The notes below the pieces were generated by a model. It was not told where the DNA came from. It was given only the letters and a program-made list of their open reading frames with translations, and did no database searches. A stretch of DNA of 64,000 nt from Streptomyces sp. SPB162. Lineage in GTDB: Bacteria > Actinomycetota > Actinomycetes > Streptomycetales > Streptomycetaceae. Position 1 is the stretch's first letter; each line of letters begins with the position of its first letter. The position numbers and the translations under genes are program-made. The stretch lies in the NCBI RefSeq assembly GCF_029504575.1, contig NZ_JAQFII010000001.1, positions 4,533,001 to 4,597,000 on the forward strand. Direction: 5' to 3'. Below are positions 7,410 to 15,699 of the stretch, piece by piece.

Positions 7410-9692
7410 TCAGCCCCGCCGCAGGCGCAGTGCGCGCACGATCCGGTCGCGCCGCGGGATGGTGCGCAGCACGACGCGTTCGATGGCGTCGCAGTGCGCC
7501 CAGGCGGCGTCGGCCGCCGCCGGGTCGGGGGTGCGGCCGCCGTAGCCGACCTCGTTCACCAGGCGGGCCAGGTCCGGGAGATGCTCGCCCGCGGCGCCGC
7601 CCACCCGGGACGCCCCGAGCGCGGCGACCTCCTCCGCGGTGTGCGCCCCGGTGGCGGGCAGCCCGATCTCGGTCAGCCGGTCGACGATCTGCTGCCAGGC
7701 GCCCAGCACCCGCTGCCGCACGTCGGCGGCCCCGCGCCGCCGGGCCCGCCGCCGCCACGGCAGCCAGGCCGCGTAGAGCAGATAGCCGAGGACGAGGAGC
7801 AGGGCGGCGGCCGGGCCGTAGATCCGCCAGGGGGTTCCGGCGGCCGGGGCCGCCGCCGTGGGCCGCGTCGTGCCGGCCCCCTTGGGCGGCGCCGACGGCC
7901 GCGGCTGGTCGGTGATCTGCTGGTCGACCGTCTTGCGGTCCTTGGTCTGGCCGGCCGGGGCGACGGAGGTGCCGTCCTGGGACGTGGTGCCCGGGGTCGG
8001 GTAGAAGGGGACCCAGCCGATGCCCTGGAACTCCACCTCGGGCCAGGCCAGTACGTCCTTGCCCGCCACCTGCCAGGTGTCGTCGCCGGTCTTCGTGCCG
8101 GGGCGGAAGCCGACCACCACCCGCGAGGGCAGCCCGAGCGTGCGGGCGAGCACCGCGAACGAGGCGGCGAACTGCTCGGAGGTGCCCCGCTTGCCCTCGG
8201 TCAGGAAGAACTCCAGGCCGCGGTAGGTGTGGCCGGGGATGGCCCGCGGGTCGAACTGGTAGGACCCGCGCAGCCAGTCGGCGAGCTTCACGGCCTGCTC
8301 GTACGGGAAGGAGCTGCCCTCCGTGGCCTTCGCGGCGATCTTGGTGAAGGACGCGACGGACGGGATGGGCTGGTCGGCCGCGTCCGTGCGCGGGAGTTCG
8401 ACGAGCTCCGGGTCGTCGGCGGCCGGAGCGTACTGCAGCCGCCGCACGTCGTAGACCGGCAGTTGTGACACGGCCGTGTAGGTGAAGCCGGGGGGCGCCG
8501 TCCGGTCGGTGGCCGGTACGCCCGCGGCCGGGTCCACCGACAGGTCGGTGTGGTCCGGCAGCGTCACGGTCGAGGGCCGGTCGGCGGCGGGCAGCCAGAT
8601 GCCGGGCAGCGCCTGGACGGTGAAGCGCTGGGTCACCTCGCGCCGCTCGCCCGGATCGACGCCGTGTTCCGCGGGGACCCGGCCGCCGGTGCGGACCAGC
8701 TCGGCCGTGCTGGACCACGTGGTGCCGTTGTACGTGTCCAGCACCGCCAGCCGGTAGTTGGTTTCGGCGGCGGTGCGGACGGTGAAGACCTTCGCGTCGC
8801 CGCTGCGCATCAGCGCTGCGACCTGGTCCAGCGGACTGATGGACTGCGGGCGGACGGTGGGCGGGGTGATCGCGTCCCGCGGGTCGTACGCGGCGCCCAT
8901 CCCCGGCAGGCCGGTGCCTGCCAGCGAGGCGACGAGGGTGAGGCCGAGGACGACCGGCAACCCGAGCGCCAGTCCGCGCAACGACGGGCTCACCCGCGAG
9001 CGGACCAGGGCCAGCAGCGCGGTGAGCGCGGCCAGCGCGGCCACCACCGGGTAGTCGGAACCCGGGCCGTCCACCCCGAGCACCAGCGGGAAGCCGAAGG
9101 CGAGCACCGCGGGCAGCGCCGGCAGCAGCGGGGTGCGGGTGCGCAGCGCCAGTTCGGCGGAGGTGAAGGCGGCGAGCCACAGCACCGCGTGCGGCAGGAC
9201 CAGCAGCCGTGCCTCGCCCGGGACGGGGAGGATGGTGGTCAGGACGGCGTGCGGGGCGTCGAGCAGCGCGGGCCGGATGGCACGCGGTCCGCCGTCCCGG
9301 AACATCGTCAGCCAGACCGTGCCCGTCCAGGCGGTGGCCGTCAGGACGACGGACGGCCAGAGCGGACCGGTGCGGCCCTTGCGGGACAGGGCGCCCGACA
9401 GCGCCGCCGACAGGACGATCGGCGCGAGGACGGCCACCGCGAGGACGGGCAGCAGGTCGCGGGTGCCGAACACCCGGTGCCAGCCCAGGCCGGAGGCGGC
9501 GAGCAGCGCGGCGACCGGCAGCAGCGACCACAGGCGGCGGGCGCGCCCGAGGCCCTCGCCGCGGGTCGTGACCGTGCTCGGCGGACGTTCGGCGCTCGGC
9601 CCGGTGGGCGCGGGCGCGGCCCAGTCCCAGTTCGGGCCGCCACCCTGCGGCGGCAGCGGCGCGGTGCGCGCGGGACGCGTGGTGGCGCTCAC
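7410..9692 (-). CDS. Transglutaminase-fold membrane protein (TgpA-like), catalytic triad replaced
   Basis: The 760-residue protein has a run of hydrophobic segments at the N-terminus, a long extracytoplasmic section with a transglutaminase-like core near residues 440-570, another membrane helix (about 610-640) and a cytoplasmic tail. It belongs to the DUF3488/TgpA architecture. The canonical G-x-C-E-x-F is here GTSEQF, the canonical AHAW is VLAW, and FDPT is FYPT, so the Cys, His and Asp positions are Ser, Leu and Tyr. It is therefore unlikely to be a working transglutaminase. Its GTG overlaps the stop of a DUF58 gene stub. TgpA, DUF58 and MoxR genes normally form an operon; only part of that set remains here. 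Confidence 0.85.
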   Translation of the reverse strand: MSATTRPARTAPLPPQGGGPNWDWAAPAPTGPSAERPPSTVTTRGEGLGRARRLWSLLPVAALLAASGLGWHRVFGTRDLLPVLAVAVLAPIVLSAALSGALSRKGRTGPLWPSVVLTATAWTGTVWLTMFRDGGPRAIRPALLDAPHAVLTTILPVPGEARLLVLPHAVLWLAAFTSAELALRTRTPLLPALPAVLAFGFPLVLGVDGPGSDYPVVAALAALTALLALVRSRVSPSLRGLALGLPVVLGLTLVASLAGTGLPGMGAAYDPRDAITPPTVRPQSISPLDQVAALMRSGDAKVFTVRTAAETNYRLAVLDTYNGTTWSSTAELVRTGGRVPAEHGVDPGERREVTQRFTVQALPGIWLPAADRPSTVTLPDHTDLSVDPAAGVPATDRTAPPGFTYTAVSQLPVYDVRRLQYAPAADDPELVELPRTDAADQPIPSVASFTKIAAKATEGSSFPYEQAVKLADWLRGSYQFDPRAIPGHTYRGLEFFLTEGKRGTSEQFAASFAVLARTLGLPSRVVVGFRPGTKTGDDTWQVAGKDVLAWPEVEFQGIGWVPFYPTPGTTSQDGTSVAPAGQTKDRKTVDQQITDQPRPSAPPKGAGTTRPTAAAPAAGTPWRIYGPAAALLLVLGYLLYAAWLPWRRRARRRGAADVRQRVLGAWQQIVDRLTEIGLPATGAHTAEEVAALGASRVGGAAGEHLPDLARLVNEVGYGGRTPDPAAADAAWAHCDAIERVVLRTIPRRDRIVRALRLRRG

Positions 9693-9988
9693 CGCACGGC
9701 CTCCCAGCGCCAGCCGGCCAGCAGGGCGTCCAGCGACGCGATGTGCAGCTGCGGTACGTCGACGGTGGCGCTGGACACGCCCTGCGCGTCGGGCGCGGCC
9801 ATGTCCTGGCCGGCGCGCAGCATCGTCACCCGGTCGAAGCGCCGCCTGACCCGGCCGAGCGCGGTGAGCCCGTCGGTGTCGCCGGTGCCCGTGACGACGA
9901 TCAGCGAGCCGCCGCCCCGGTGGTGCTCCAGGCCGTCGAAGGCGGACGCGGCCGACGTGCGGTCGGAGCGGCCGATGAGGGCGAGCCG
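9689..9988 (-). pseudogene. DUF58 gene fragment (C-terminal end only)
   Basis: About 99 codons ending in a TGA that overlaps the GTG of the transglutaminase-fold gene. The reading includes GGGSLIVVTGTGDT and a following Arg-rich helix, which fit the C-terminal end of DUF58 (vWA-like) proteins. Upstream of about 9988 the frame stays open but turns into sequence without DUF58 character and runs into the mqnC promoter region. No start with a ribosome site is visible. The N-terminal three quarters of DUF58 and the usual MoxR AAA+ ATPase gene are missing. A deletion that joined the fragment to mqnC is the simplest reading. Confidence 0.6.
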
Positions 9989-10116
9989 GTAAGCATGTGA
10001 CGAGCGGTCCCTCCGGGAACCGCTCAGCGGCCCCCGTGGCCCGCCCAGGGGAGTGTCCGTGGTCTGGCGTACGCTGAGCTGGTCCGTCTTGTACCCCTTC
10101 GGAAGGGACAGCCCCG

Positions 10117-11304
10117 GTGAGCGACTACGCAGCCGTCCTCGATCGCGCCGCCGCCGGCGGCCGCATCACCCCGGAGGAGGCGCTGGACCTGTATCGCTCC
10201 GCCCCGCTGCACGCCCTCGGCTCCGCCGCCGACGCGGCGCGCCGCCTGCGGTACGCGGGTACCGAGCACATCGCGACGTACATCATCGAGCGGAACATCA
10301 ACTACACGAACTCGTGCGTGACGGCGTGCAAGTTCTGCGCGTTCTACGCCGCGCCGCAGAGCGACAAGGTCTGGACGCGTGACATCGCGGACATCCTGCG
10401 CCGCTGCGCGGAGACCGTGGAGCTGGGCGGCACCCAGATCATGTTCCAGGGCGGCCACCACCCGGACTACGGCGTGGAGTACTACGAGGAGCACTTCGCC
10501 GCGATCAAGAAGGCGTACCCGCAGCTGGTCATCCACTCGCTGGGCGCCTCGGAGATCGAGCACATGTCCCGCATCTCCGGAGTGACGGCCGAAGAGGCCA
10601 TCCGGCGGATCCACGCCGCGGGCCTCGACTCCTTCGCGGGTGCGGGCGCCGAGCTGCTGCCGGCCCGGCCGCGCACCGCCATCGCGCCGCTCAAGGAGTC
10701 GGGCGAGCGCTGGCTGGAGATCATGGAGATCGCGCACAACCTGGGCGTCGAGTCGACGTCCACGATGCTGATGGGCACCGGCGAGACGAACGCCGAGCGC
10801 ATCGAGCACCTGCGCATGATCCGTGACGTACAGGACCGCACGGGTGGCTTCCGCGCGTTCATCCCGTACACCTACCAGCCGGAGAACAACAAGCTGAAGG
10901 GGCGGACGCAGGCCACGATCTTCGAGTACCTGCGCCTGATCGCGGTCGCCCGACTCTTCCTGGACAACGTCGCCCACATCCAGGGCTCGTGGCTGACGGT
11001 GGGCAAGGAGGTCGGCCAGCTGTCGCTGCACTACGGGGCCGACGACCTCGGCTCGATCATGCTCGAGGAGAACGTGGTCTCCTCGGCCGGCGCCAAGCAC
11101 CGCTCGAACCGGATGGAGATCATCCAGCTGATCCGCTCGGCCGGCCGCGTCCCCGCGCAGCGCGCGACCACCTACGAGCACCTCGTCGTGCACGAGGACC
11201 CGGCGAACGACCCGGTCAACGACCACGCGGTCTCGCACCTGTCGTCGACGGCGATCGAGGGCGGCACGGCGCACCCCGAGCTGAAGCTGCTCGCGGCCAA
11301 CTGA
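10117..11304 (+). CDS. mqnC: Cyclic dehypoxanthine futalosine synthase (radical SAM)
   Basis: MqnC cyclises dehypoxanthine futalosine in the futalosine route to menaquinone. The 395 residues match the family length. The radical SAM cluster motif is C-x3-C-x2-C in NSCVTACKFCAF (Cys 67, 71, 74). Other family segments are GGTQIMFQGGHHPDYG and the SAM/substrate regions with TMLMGTGET and PYTYQPENN. The GTG start follows GGAAGGGAC. Other menaquinone genes are found downstream (menG, polyprenyl synthase), and the menaquinone-dependent NDH-1 operon is in the same region. Confidence is high because both the motif and the long conserved blocks are clear. Confidence 0.97.
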   Translation: MSDYAAVLDRAAAGGRITPEEALDLYRSAPLHALGSAADAARRLRYAGTEHIATYIIERNINYTNSCVTACKFCAFYAAPQSDKVWTRDIADILRRCAETVELGGTQIMFQGGHHPDYGVEYYEEHFAAIKKAYPQLVIHSLGASEIEHMSRISGVTAEEAIRRIHAAGLDSFAGAGAELLPARPRTAIAPLKESGERWLEIMEIAHNLGVESTSTMLMGTGETNAERIEHLRMIRDVQDRTGGFRAFIPYTYQPENNKLKGRTQATIFEYLRLIAVARLFLDNVAHIQGSWLTVGKEVGQLSLHYGADDLGSIMLEENVVSSAGAKHRSNRMEIIQLIRSAGRVPAQRATTYEHLVVHEDPANDPVNDHAVSHLSSTAIEGGTAHPELKLLAAN

Positions 11305-11317
11305 CGCGGCCGACCGA

Positions 11318-11740
11318 ATGCTCACGATCCACATCGGGGACGGCGGCACCGGACGGGCGGTCGCCGTCTCCGGAGACCGGATCGAGGCGGTCGGCACGGC
11401 CGACGAGCTGCGCGCGCTGTTCCCGCGGGCGAGGGTGCGGGAGTGGCACGGCACGCTCGGCCCGGCGCTGGTGCACGCGGCCCCGGTGCCGGACGCGCCG
11501 AGTCCGCGTGAACGGATTCACGCCCTCCTGCGGCTCGGGGCGACAGCCGTTGTGGACGGGTACCTGACCGACCCCGCCCTGCGGGCCGCCGCCGCACGCG
11601 GCGGTCTGACCCGGGTACCCGCCGGATCCGTGCCGCCCGCGCTCGTGACCGGCGGCCGGGCGGACCTGGCGGTGTTCGACGCCGGCGGCGGCTGCGTGGC
11701 CACCGTGGTCGGCGGACGGCTCGTGCACCGGCGGGCGTGA
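11318..11740 (+). CDS. Imidazolonepropionase-like (amidohydrolase fragment-type) protein
   Basis: This 140-residue protein looks like the composite beta domain of amidohydrolases such as imidazolonepropionase: an N-terminal strand set (LTIHIGDGGTGRAVAVSGDRIEAVG) and a C-terminal GGRADLAVFDAG with a final VVGGRLVHRR. The catalytic TIM barrel with its metal ligands is absent. It follows mqnC by 13 bases, so it is probably cotranscribed. Small proteins of this type beside mqnC are common in Streptomyces as I recall. A deaminase role is not supported by any active-site residue; a structural or binding role is possible. Its last third overlaps the tail of the convergent LuxR-type gene. Confidence 0.7.
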   Translation: MLTIHIGDGGTGRAVAVSGDRIEAVGTADELRALFPRARVREWHGTLGPALVHAAPVPDAPSPRERIHALLRLGATAVVDGYLTDPALRAAAARGGLTRVPAGSVPPALVTGGRADLAVFDAGGGCVATVVGGRLVHRRA

Positions 11741-12033
11741 CCGCCGCGCGCGTGGTGCACCAGCGCGATCAGGCTCAACTGCAGCCGTGAGACGCCGCCG
11801 AGCTTGAAGCGCAGACTCGCGACGTGCAGTTTCACCGTGCGTTCGGTGATGCCCAGTTCAGCGGCGAGCTCCCGGTTCGAGGCGCCGTCCCGCAGGCTCA
11901 TCAGCACCTGGTGCTCACGGTCCGTCAGATCGGGGATCAGCCGCAGCCCCGCCAGGACCGCGCTGCCGTCGGGGTGGGGATCGTCTCGCGGTCCGGTCCC
12001 GCAGACCTCGCACACCGGGCAGAGCAGATGCAC
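11518..12033 (-). CDS. LuxR-type HTH transcriptional regulator with overlapping C-terminal tail
   Basis: The recognisable part is a LuxR/GerE helix-turn-helix, residues 38-95: LTDREHQVLMSLRDGASNRE, then a segment with ITERTVKLHVASLRFKLG. An N-terminal cysteine-rich start (CPVCEVCG) precedes it. The GTG at 12033 is chosen because GGGGGGA lies just upstream. After the HTH the frame stays open for about 70 Arg/Pro/Thr-rich residues and overlaps the convergent mqnC-companion gene by 223 bases. The tail has the composition of antisense coding sequence and is probably not functional. The protein lacks a response-regulator receiver domain. Target genes are unknown. Confidence 0.6.
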   Translation of the reverse strand: MHLLCPVCEVCGTGPRDDPHPDGSAVLAGLRLIPDLTDREHQVLMSLRDGASNRELAAELGITERTVKLHVASLRFKLGGVSRLQLSLIALVHHARGGHARRCTSRPPTTVATQPPPASNTARSARPPVTSAGGTDPAGTRVRPPRAAAARRAGSVRYPSTTAVAPSRRRA

Positions 12034-12088
12034 GGATTCCCCCCGGAAGCGTGGACTGGAGCACACGGAAGGCTATATCAGCTCCGAC

Positions 12089-13069
12089 TCAACCGGAGAG
12101 TGAATCGGCCAGCCGCATCCGGGCCTGCTGCTGGTCCTTGAAATTCTTCAGGACTTCCGCGTTCTTCTCGATCAGCCCCTTCTGGTACGCGGACTCGACG
12201 GCGTACCAGACGCCCACGAGGTTCACCTGCCGCTTGCAGGCCACGTCGGCGGTGGCGGTGGTCACCGCTTGCGAACCCGACAGATCGACCAGCTGCAGGG
12301 TGCTCGGCACGTCCATCGGCGACGCGACGTGGTAGCCGTGCTGAGCCATGCACGCCGACCACTTCCGGATCGCCTCCACCACCCGGGAGTCCTGGCGTGA
12401 CCGTTCGTTGGCCTCGGCGTTCAGGTTCTGCGAGAAGGTGATGTCGACGGCGGCGGCGTCGGGCGAGTAGAGCCGGAGCCCCGCCTCGCCCGAGCAGCCC
12501 GCCACCGGGATCTTGACGCCGTTGACCGCGCGGGTGTTCTTCCCGGACGTCCTGGCCTTCTCCGCCTCCTCCAGGTTGCCGGGGAGCGACGAGGGATCCA
12601 GGTCGGGCGGCCCGTCGAGGACGAGGGACTCGTTGCTCCCGGTGGCCGGACGCGGGGCGCGGGCGGGCGTCTGCTGGGGCGGGCTGCCGTAGCCGTAGCG
12701 GGCGGCCAGCGCCGGGCTGGACAGGCCGTAGCGCCGGCCGTTCTCGCCGTAGACATCGGTGGTGGTGGCGGCGGAGTCCGGGGACTTCGGGGTGGTGTAG
12801 CGGAAGCCGTAGCGCCGCATGCACTGGTCCACGAGGACGTTCTGCGCCCTCTGCAGCTCCTGCCGCTGCGCCGCGGGAACGAGGTAGGCGTCCATCGGGA
12901 ACGTCAGCCCGCTGCTGTCGAGGAGCACGGGCGTCGTGGCGACGTCGGGTTCCGCCGCCTTGTCGTCGGATGCGCCGGAACCCCCGGAACCGCCCCCGCA
13001 ACCCGAGAGCAGCAGGACGAGGCAGGCGGGGGCGACGACGGCGGTGACGGCGGCACGGAGGCGGGGCAT
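12089..13069 (-). CDS. Secreted lipoprotein, function unknown
   Basis: The 326-residue product starts with a lipoprotein signal peptide: Arg-containing start, hydrophobic core and lipobox LLSGC near residue 27. A Gly/Ser linker follows. The mature part has several cysteines, including VDQCMRRYGFRY and KWSACMAQHGYH, a pattern seen in many Streptomyces surface lipoproteins of unknown role. The ATG at 13069 has GGAG seven bases upstream; a longer reading from 13147 would put a Pro-rich stretch before the signal and is unlikely. The similar Cys-Met-x-x-x-Gly motif in the lipoprotein encoded at 13797 suggests the two are distantly related. No enzyme motif is visible. Confidence 0.8.
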   Translation of the reverse strand: MPRLRAAVTAVVAPACLVLLLSGCGGGSGGSGASDDKAAEPDVATTPVLLDSSGLTFPMDAYLVPAAQRQELQRAQNVLVDQCMRRYGFRYTTPKSPDSAATTTDVYGENGRRYGLSSPALAARYGYGSPPQQTPARAPRPATGSNESLVLDGPPDLDPSSLPGNLEEAEKARTSGKNTRAVNGVKIPVAGCSGEAGLRLYSPDAAAVDITFSQNLNAEANERSRQDSRVVEAIRKWSACMAQHGYHVASPMDVPSTLQLVDLSGSQAVTTATADVACKRQVNLVGVWYAVESAYQKGLIEKNAEVLKNFKDQQQARMRLADSLSG

Positions 13070-13237
13070 CGGCGGGCTCCAGAGGACACGGGTCTGCGGG
13101 GTGCGGGGGTGCGGGGGTGCGGGTGGAGAGTCGGGGAGGGCGGGCATGCTGCCGGAGCCCGCGCGGGCTCCGCCGCTCCGACCGCCGGGGTGCGGCGGAG
13201 CGACGGAGCGGCGGAGCGGCGGGCGCGGACCCGAGGA

Positions 13238-13642
13238 TCAGCCGGGGTTGGCGGACGAGACCCGGTTCCTGAAGTTGGTGCTGGCGTTGCTCCAGGTGGA
13301 CGCCGGTATCCAGCCGTGGATCCCGGACCGGAAGGGGTCCGTCCAGACGCTCCAGGTCTGCGAGTCCCGGTTCCAGTACGACTCCGTGTTGTCGTTCGGT
13401 GAGATGCTGGTGTTCGCCGGATACCGCTCGGGGCGGAAGTCGTTCCCTGGGTAGAACAGGTCGAACATCAGGTTGGTGCGGTTCTCGGCGTAGTAGAGGC
13501 CCAGCTCGCCCTGCTCCAGGTGCCCGTCCTTGCCCAGCGCGGCGGCGGGCTCGGCGCAGACGATCGAGGCGGTGCCGAGTGCGGCCGCTGCGAGCGTTGC
13601 GGCGAGTGCTCCGCGCAGGGTCGTGCGGTGGATGTGCGTCAT
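13238..13642 (-). CDS. Small secreted protein, possibly peptidase inhibitor I36-like
   Basis: The 134-residue protein has a Sec signal peptide (THIHRTTLRGALAATLAAAA) with cleavage expected after AAALG or nearby. The mature domain of about 100 residues is rich in Asn, Trp, Tyr and Phe, with LGLYYAENRTNLMFDLFYPG and TSISPNDNTESYWNRDSQTW. This resembles the beta/gamma-crystallin-like fold used by I36 peptidase inhibitors, but the characteristic cysteines are missing, so the call is tentative. It is transcribed toward the lipoprotein gene and may be in one unit with it. No membrane anchor is present, so it should be released. Confidence 0.7.
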   Translation of the reverse strand: MTHIHRTTLRGALAATLAAAALGTASIVCAEPAAALGKDGHLEQGELGLYYAENRTNLMFDLFYPGNDFRPERYPANTSISPNDNTESYWNRDSQTWSVWTDPFRSGIHGWIPASTWSNASTNFRNRVSSANPG

Positions 13643-13796
13643 GCGACGTTCCTCTCTGATGCGGGGTGCGTGGCGTGCTTCCGACCGTCAGTGGACAGAG
13701 ACGGCGGCGCACTATGCGAACAGAGGGAACGGGGGTATCTCTACTGGCCCTTGGGACAGTAGAGCGGTTGTTCGATCAGGGCTAGGCTGATCGATC

Positions 13797-14195
13797 GTGC
13801 AGATCGCAGACCTGACCTTGTCGTCCAGGATCCCCCGCCGTCCGGCCCTCCTCCCGTTCCTGCCGGCACTGCTGGTTGTGGTGCTCGGAACCGGCGGCTG
13901 CTCCGACGGTTCCGGTAGCCCCGGGAGCTCCGGGAGTGCGAAGGACGGCAAACCGGGCGTGAGCGACAGCGCTACCGGCGGCGCCATGCCACCGGCCTTC
14001 CTGGCGGCCATGCGGCAGGAGACGAAGTGCATGCGGGAGCACGGGATCACGGACTATCCGGACCCCAGCCCGACGAACGGCGAGTTCACGTACCCCGCCG
14101 CGTTGGGCCTGCGGCTGAAGGAGGACCCGGCCACGGCGGCCATCTGGCACACCTGCCAGGCGAAGTTCGGCGGCGATGGGATCCAGGGTGGCTGA
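13797..14195 (+). CDS. Small secreted lipoprotein
   Basis: The 132 residues start at GTG, with a hydrophobic signal core and lipobox LGTGGC. The mature part is Gly/Ser-rich and then carries QETKCMREHGITDYPDPS and WHTCQAKFG, a Cys/Cys pattern often found in small actinobacterial lipoproteins. No ribosome site is visible just upstream and the GTG lies about ten bases after a TAGGCT that could be a -10 element, so a leaderless transcript is possible. Its end overlaps the start of the MacA-like gene, so it heads a likely four-gene export operon. It may be a substrate-binding or sensing part of that system, but this is inference from position. Confidence 0.72.
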   Translation: MQIADLTLSSRIPRRPALLPFLPALLVVVLGTGGCSDGSGSPGSSGSAKDGKPGVSDSATGGAMPPAFLAAMRQETKCMREHGITDYPDPSPTNGEFTYPAALGLRLKEDPATAAIWHTCQAKFGGDGIQGG

Positions 14196-15699
14196 CGCGC
14201 CCGCACCGCTCCTCGCACGGCGCCGCGTCTGGGTGATCGCCGTCGCGGTGGGGGCGCTGGCGCTGTCCGGCTCGGCCGCCGGGGCGTCACTGGTCATCAA
14301 GTCGCCCGCCCAGGCCGCGGCGGAGCGCGCGGCTCCGCCCCCCGACCTGCTGACCGCGCCCGTGGAGCGCAGGGTCCTCAAGGACTCGGTGATCCTGCGC
14401 GGCACGGTGCGGGCCGGGCAGTCGGTGGACGTCTCGCCCTCCGTCACGCCGGGGGAGGGCGCCGGTACGCCGGTCGTGACGAAACTACTGGCGGGCCTCC
14501 GGGCGACGGTGACCGACGGCAAGGTGCTGCTGGAGGTGTCCGGTCGGCCGGTGTTCGTGCTGCGCGGCGCGCTGCCGGTGTACCGGGACCTGAAGCCGGG
14601 CGCGACCGGCGACGACGTCGCCCAACTGCAGCGCGCGCTCGGGGAACTGGGCCACCGGTCGGGGGGCGACCCCGCCGGGACCTTCGGGCCCGGGACGAAG
14701 GCGGCGCTGACCGGGTTCTACGCCTCGATCGGCTACGACCCGCTGCCGGCCCACGCGGACGGCGGCGCGGCGCTGAAGGCGGCGCGGGACGCGGAGACCG
14801 CGGCCGAACGGGCGCTGCAGGACGCGCAGGACGCCCAGGACGAACTGGAAGCGGCGGACGAACCGCCGGCGGCTCCGGCCGGGAAGCCCGGCAGCGGCAG
14901 CCCGTCGACCGGACGCCCGTCGGCCGGGAAACCGGCCTCAGGCAAGGCCGCCAAGCGTGCCGTGCAGCGGGCCCGGGAGGATCTCAGCAGCGCGCGGGGG
15001 GACCTCGCCGCGGTCCTCGCCGCCGACGGGCCGATGCTGCCGGCGGGCGAAGTGGTCTACCTGGACGGCTTTCCGGCCCGGGTGGACTCCATACCCGCGC
15101 ATGTGGGATCCAAGGTCTCGGGATCCGCGGTCATGACCGTATCGGCCGGGGCACTGGTGGTGCGCGGCGCGCTGCAGGAGTACCAGAAGGGATTGATACG
15201 GCCGGGGCAGCGGGTCCAGATCCTGTCGGAGGTCAGCGGGGTGACCGCGGCGGCGACGGTGGCTTCGGTCGGCACGGCCATCGACAGCGGGAGCGGGCAG
15301 CCGGCGGGAGCCGCCTCACCGGACCAGCAGGGGCAGCAAGGGCAGCAGGGACAGGACCAGGGCCAGGGCGGGTCCGCGGGACAACGCGGCTATCCGCTCG
15401 TAATCCGTCCCGACCAGCCGCTGGACCCGCAGCTCGCGGGGCAGGACGTCCGGCTGACCGTCGAGGCCGCGTCCACCGACGGCATGGCGCTCGTCGTCCC
15501 CGTCACCGCGATCTCGGCGGGCGCGGACGGCCGTACGGTCGTCACGGTCGTCGCGGGGGCGGGCGCGCAACGCCGGGTGGAGGTCCGGCCCGGCACCACC
15601 GGGGACGGCTTCGTGGAGGTCGTCCCGGTGGGGGGCGGCGTGCTCGCGGAAGGCGACCGGGTCGTCACCGGCGTCAAGGGCGCCCCCCGTGCGCGTTGA
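14176..15699 (+). CDS. MacA/HlyD-like membrane-fusion protein with peptidoglycan-binding domain
   Basis: The 507-residue protein has one N-terminal membrane anchor (WVIAVAVGALALSGSAAG). A peptidoglycan-binding-like repeat follows near 145-185 (PGATGDDVAQLQRALGELG). Next come a coiled-coil-like Ala/Glu-rich stretch, a Pro/Ser linker and a beta-barrel/lipoyl-like C-terminal half. This is the usual actinobacterial periplasmic-adaptor design, in which the adaptor works with an ABC exporter but without an outer-membrane channel. An alternative GTG start at 14188 would shorten it by four residues; both starts overlap the lipoprotein gene. Its end overlaps the ABC ATPase gene by 11 bases. The exported substrate is unknown. 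Confidence 0.82.
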   Translation: MGSRVADAPAPLLARRRVWVIAVAVGALALSGSAAGASLVIKSPAQAAAERAAPPPDLLTAPVERRVLKDSVILRGTVRAGQSVDVSPSVTPGEGAGTPVVTKLLAGLRATVTDGKVLLEVSGRPVFVLRGALPVYRDLKPGATGDDVAQLQRALGELGHRSGGDPAGTFGPGTKAALTGFYASIGYDPLPAHADGGAALKAARDAETAAERALQDAQDAQDELEAADEPPAAPAGKPGSGSPSTGRPSAGKPASGKAAKRAVQRAREDLSSARGDLAAVLAADGPMLPAGEVVYLDGFPARVDSIPAHVGSKVSGSAVMTVSAGALVVRGALQEYQKGLIRPGQRVQILSEVSGVTAAATVASVGTAIDSGSGQPAGAASPDQQGQQGQQGQDQGQGGSAGQRGYPLVIRPDQPLDPQLAGQDVRLTVEAASTDGMALVVPVTAISAGADGRTVVTVVAGAGAQRRVEVRPGTTGDGFVEVVPVGGGVLAEGDRVVTGVKGAPRAR

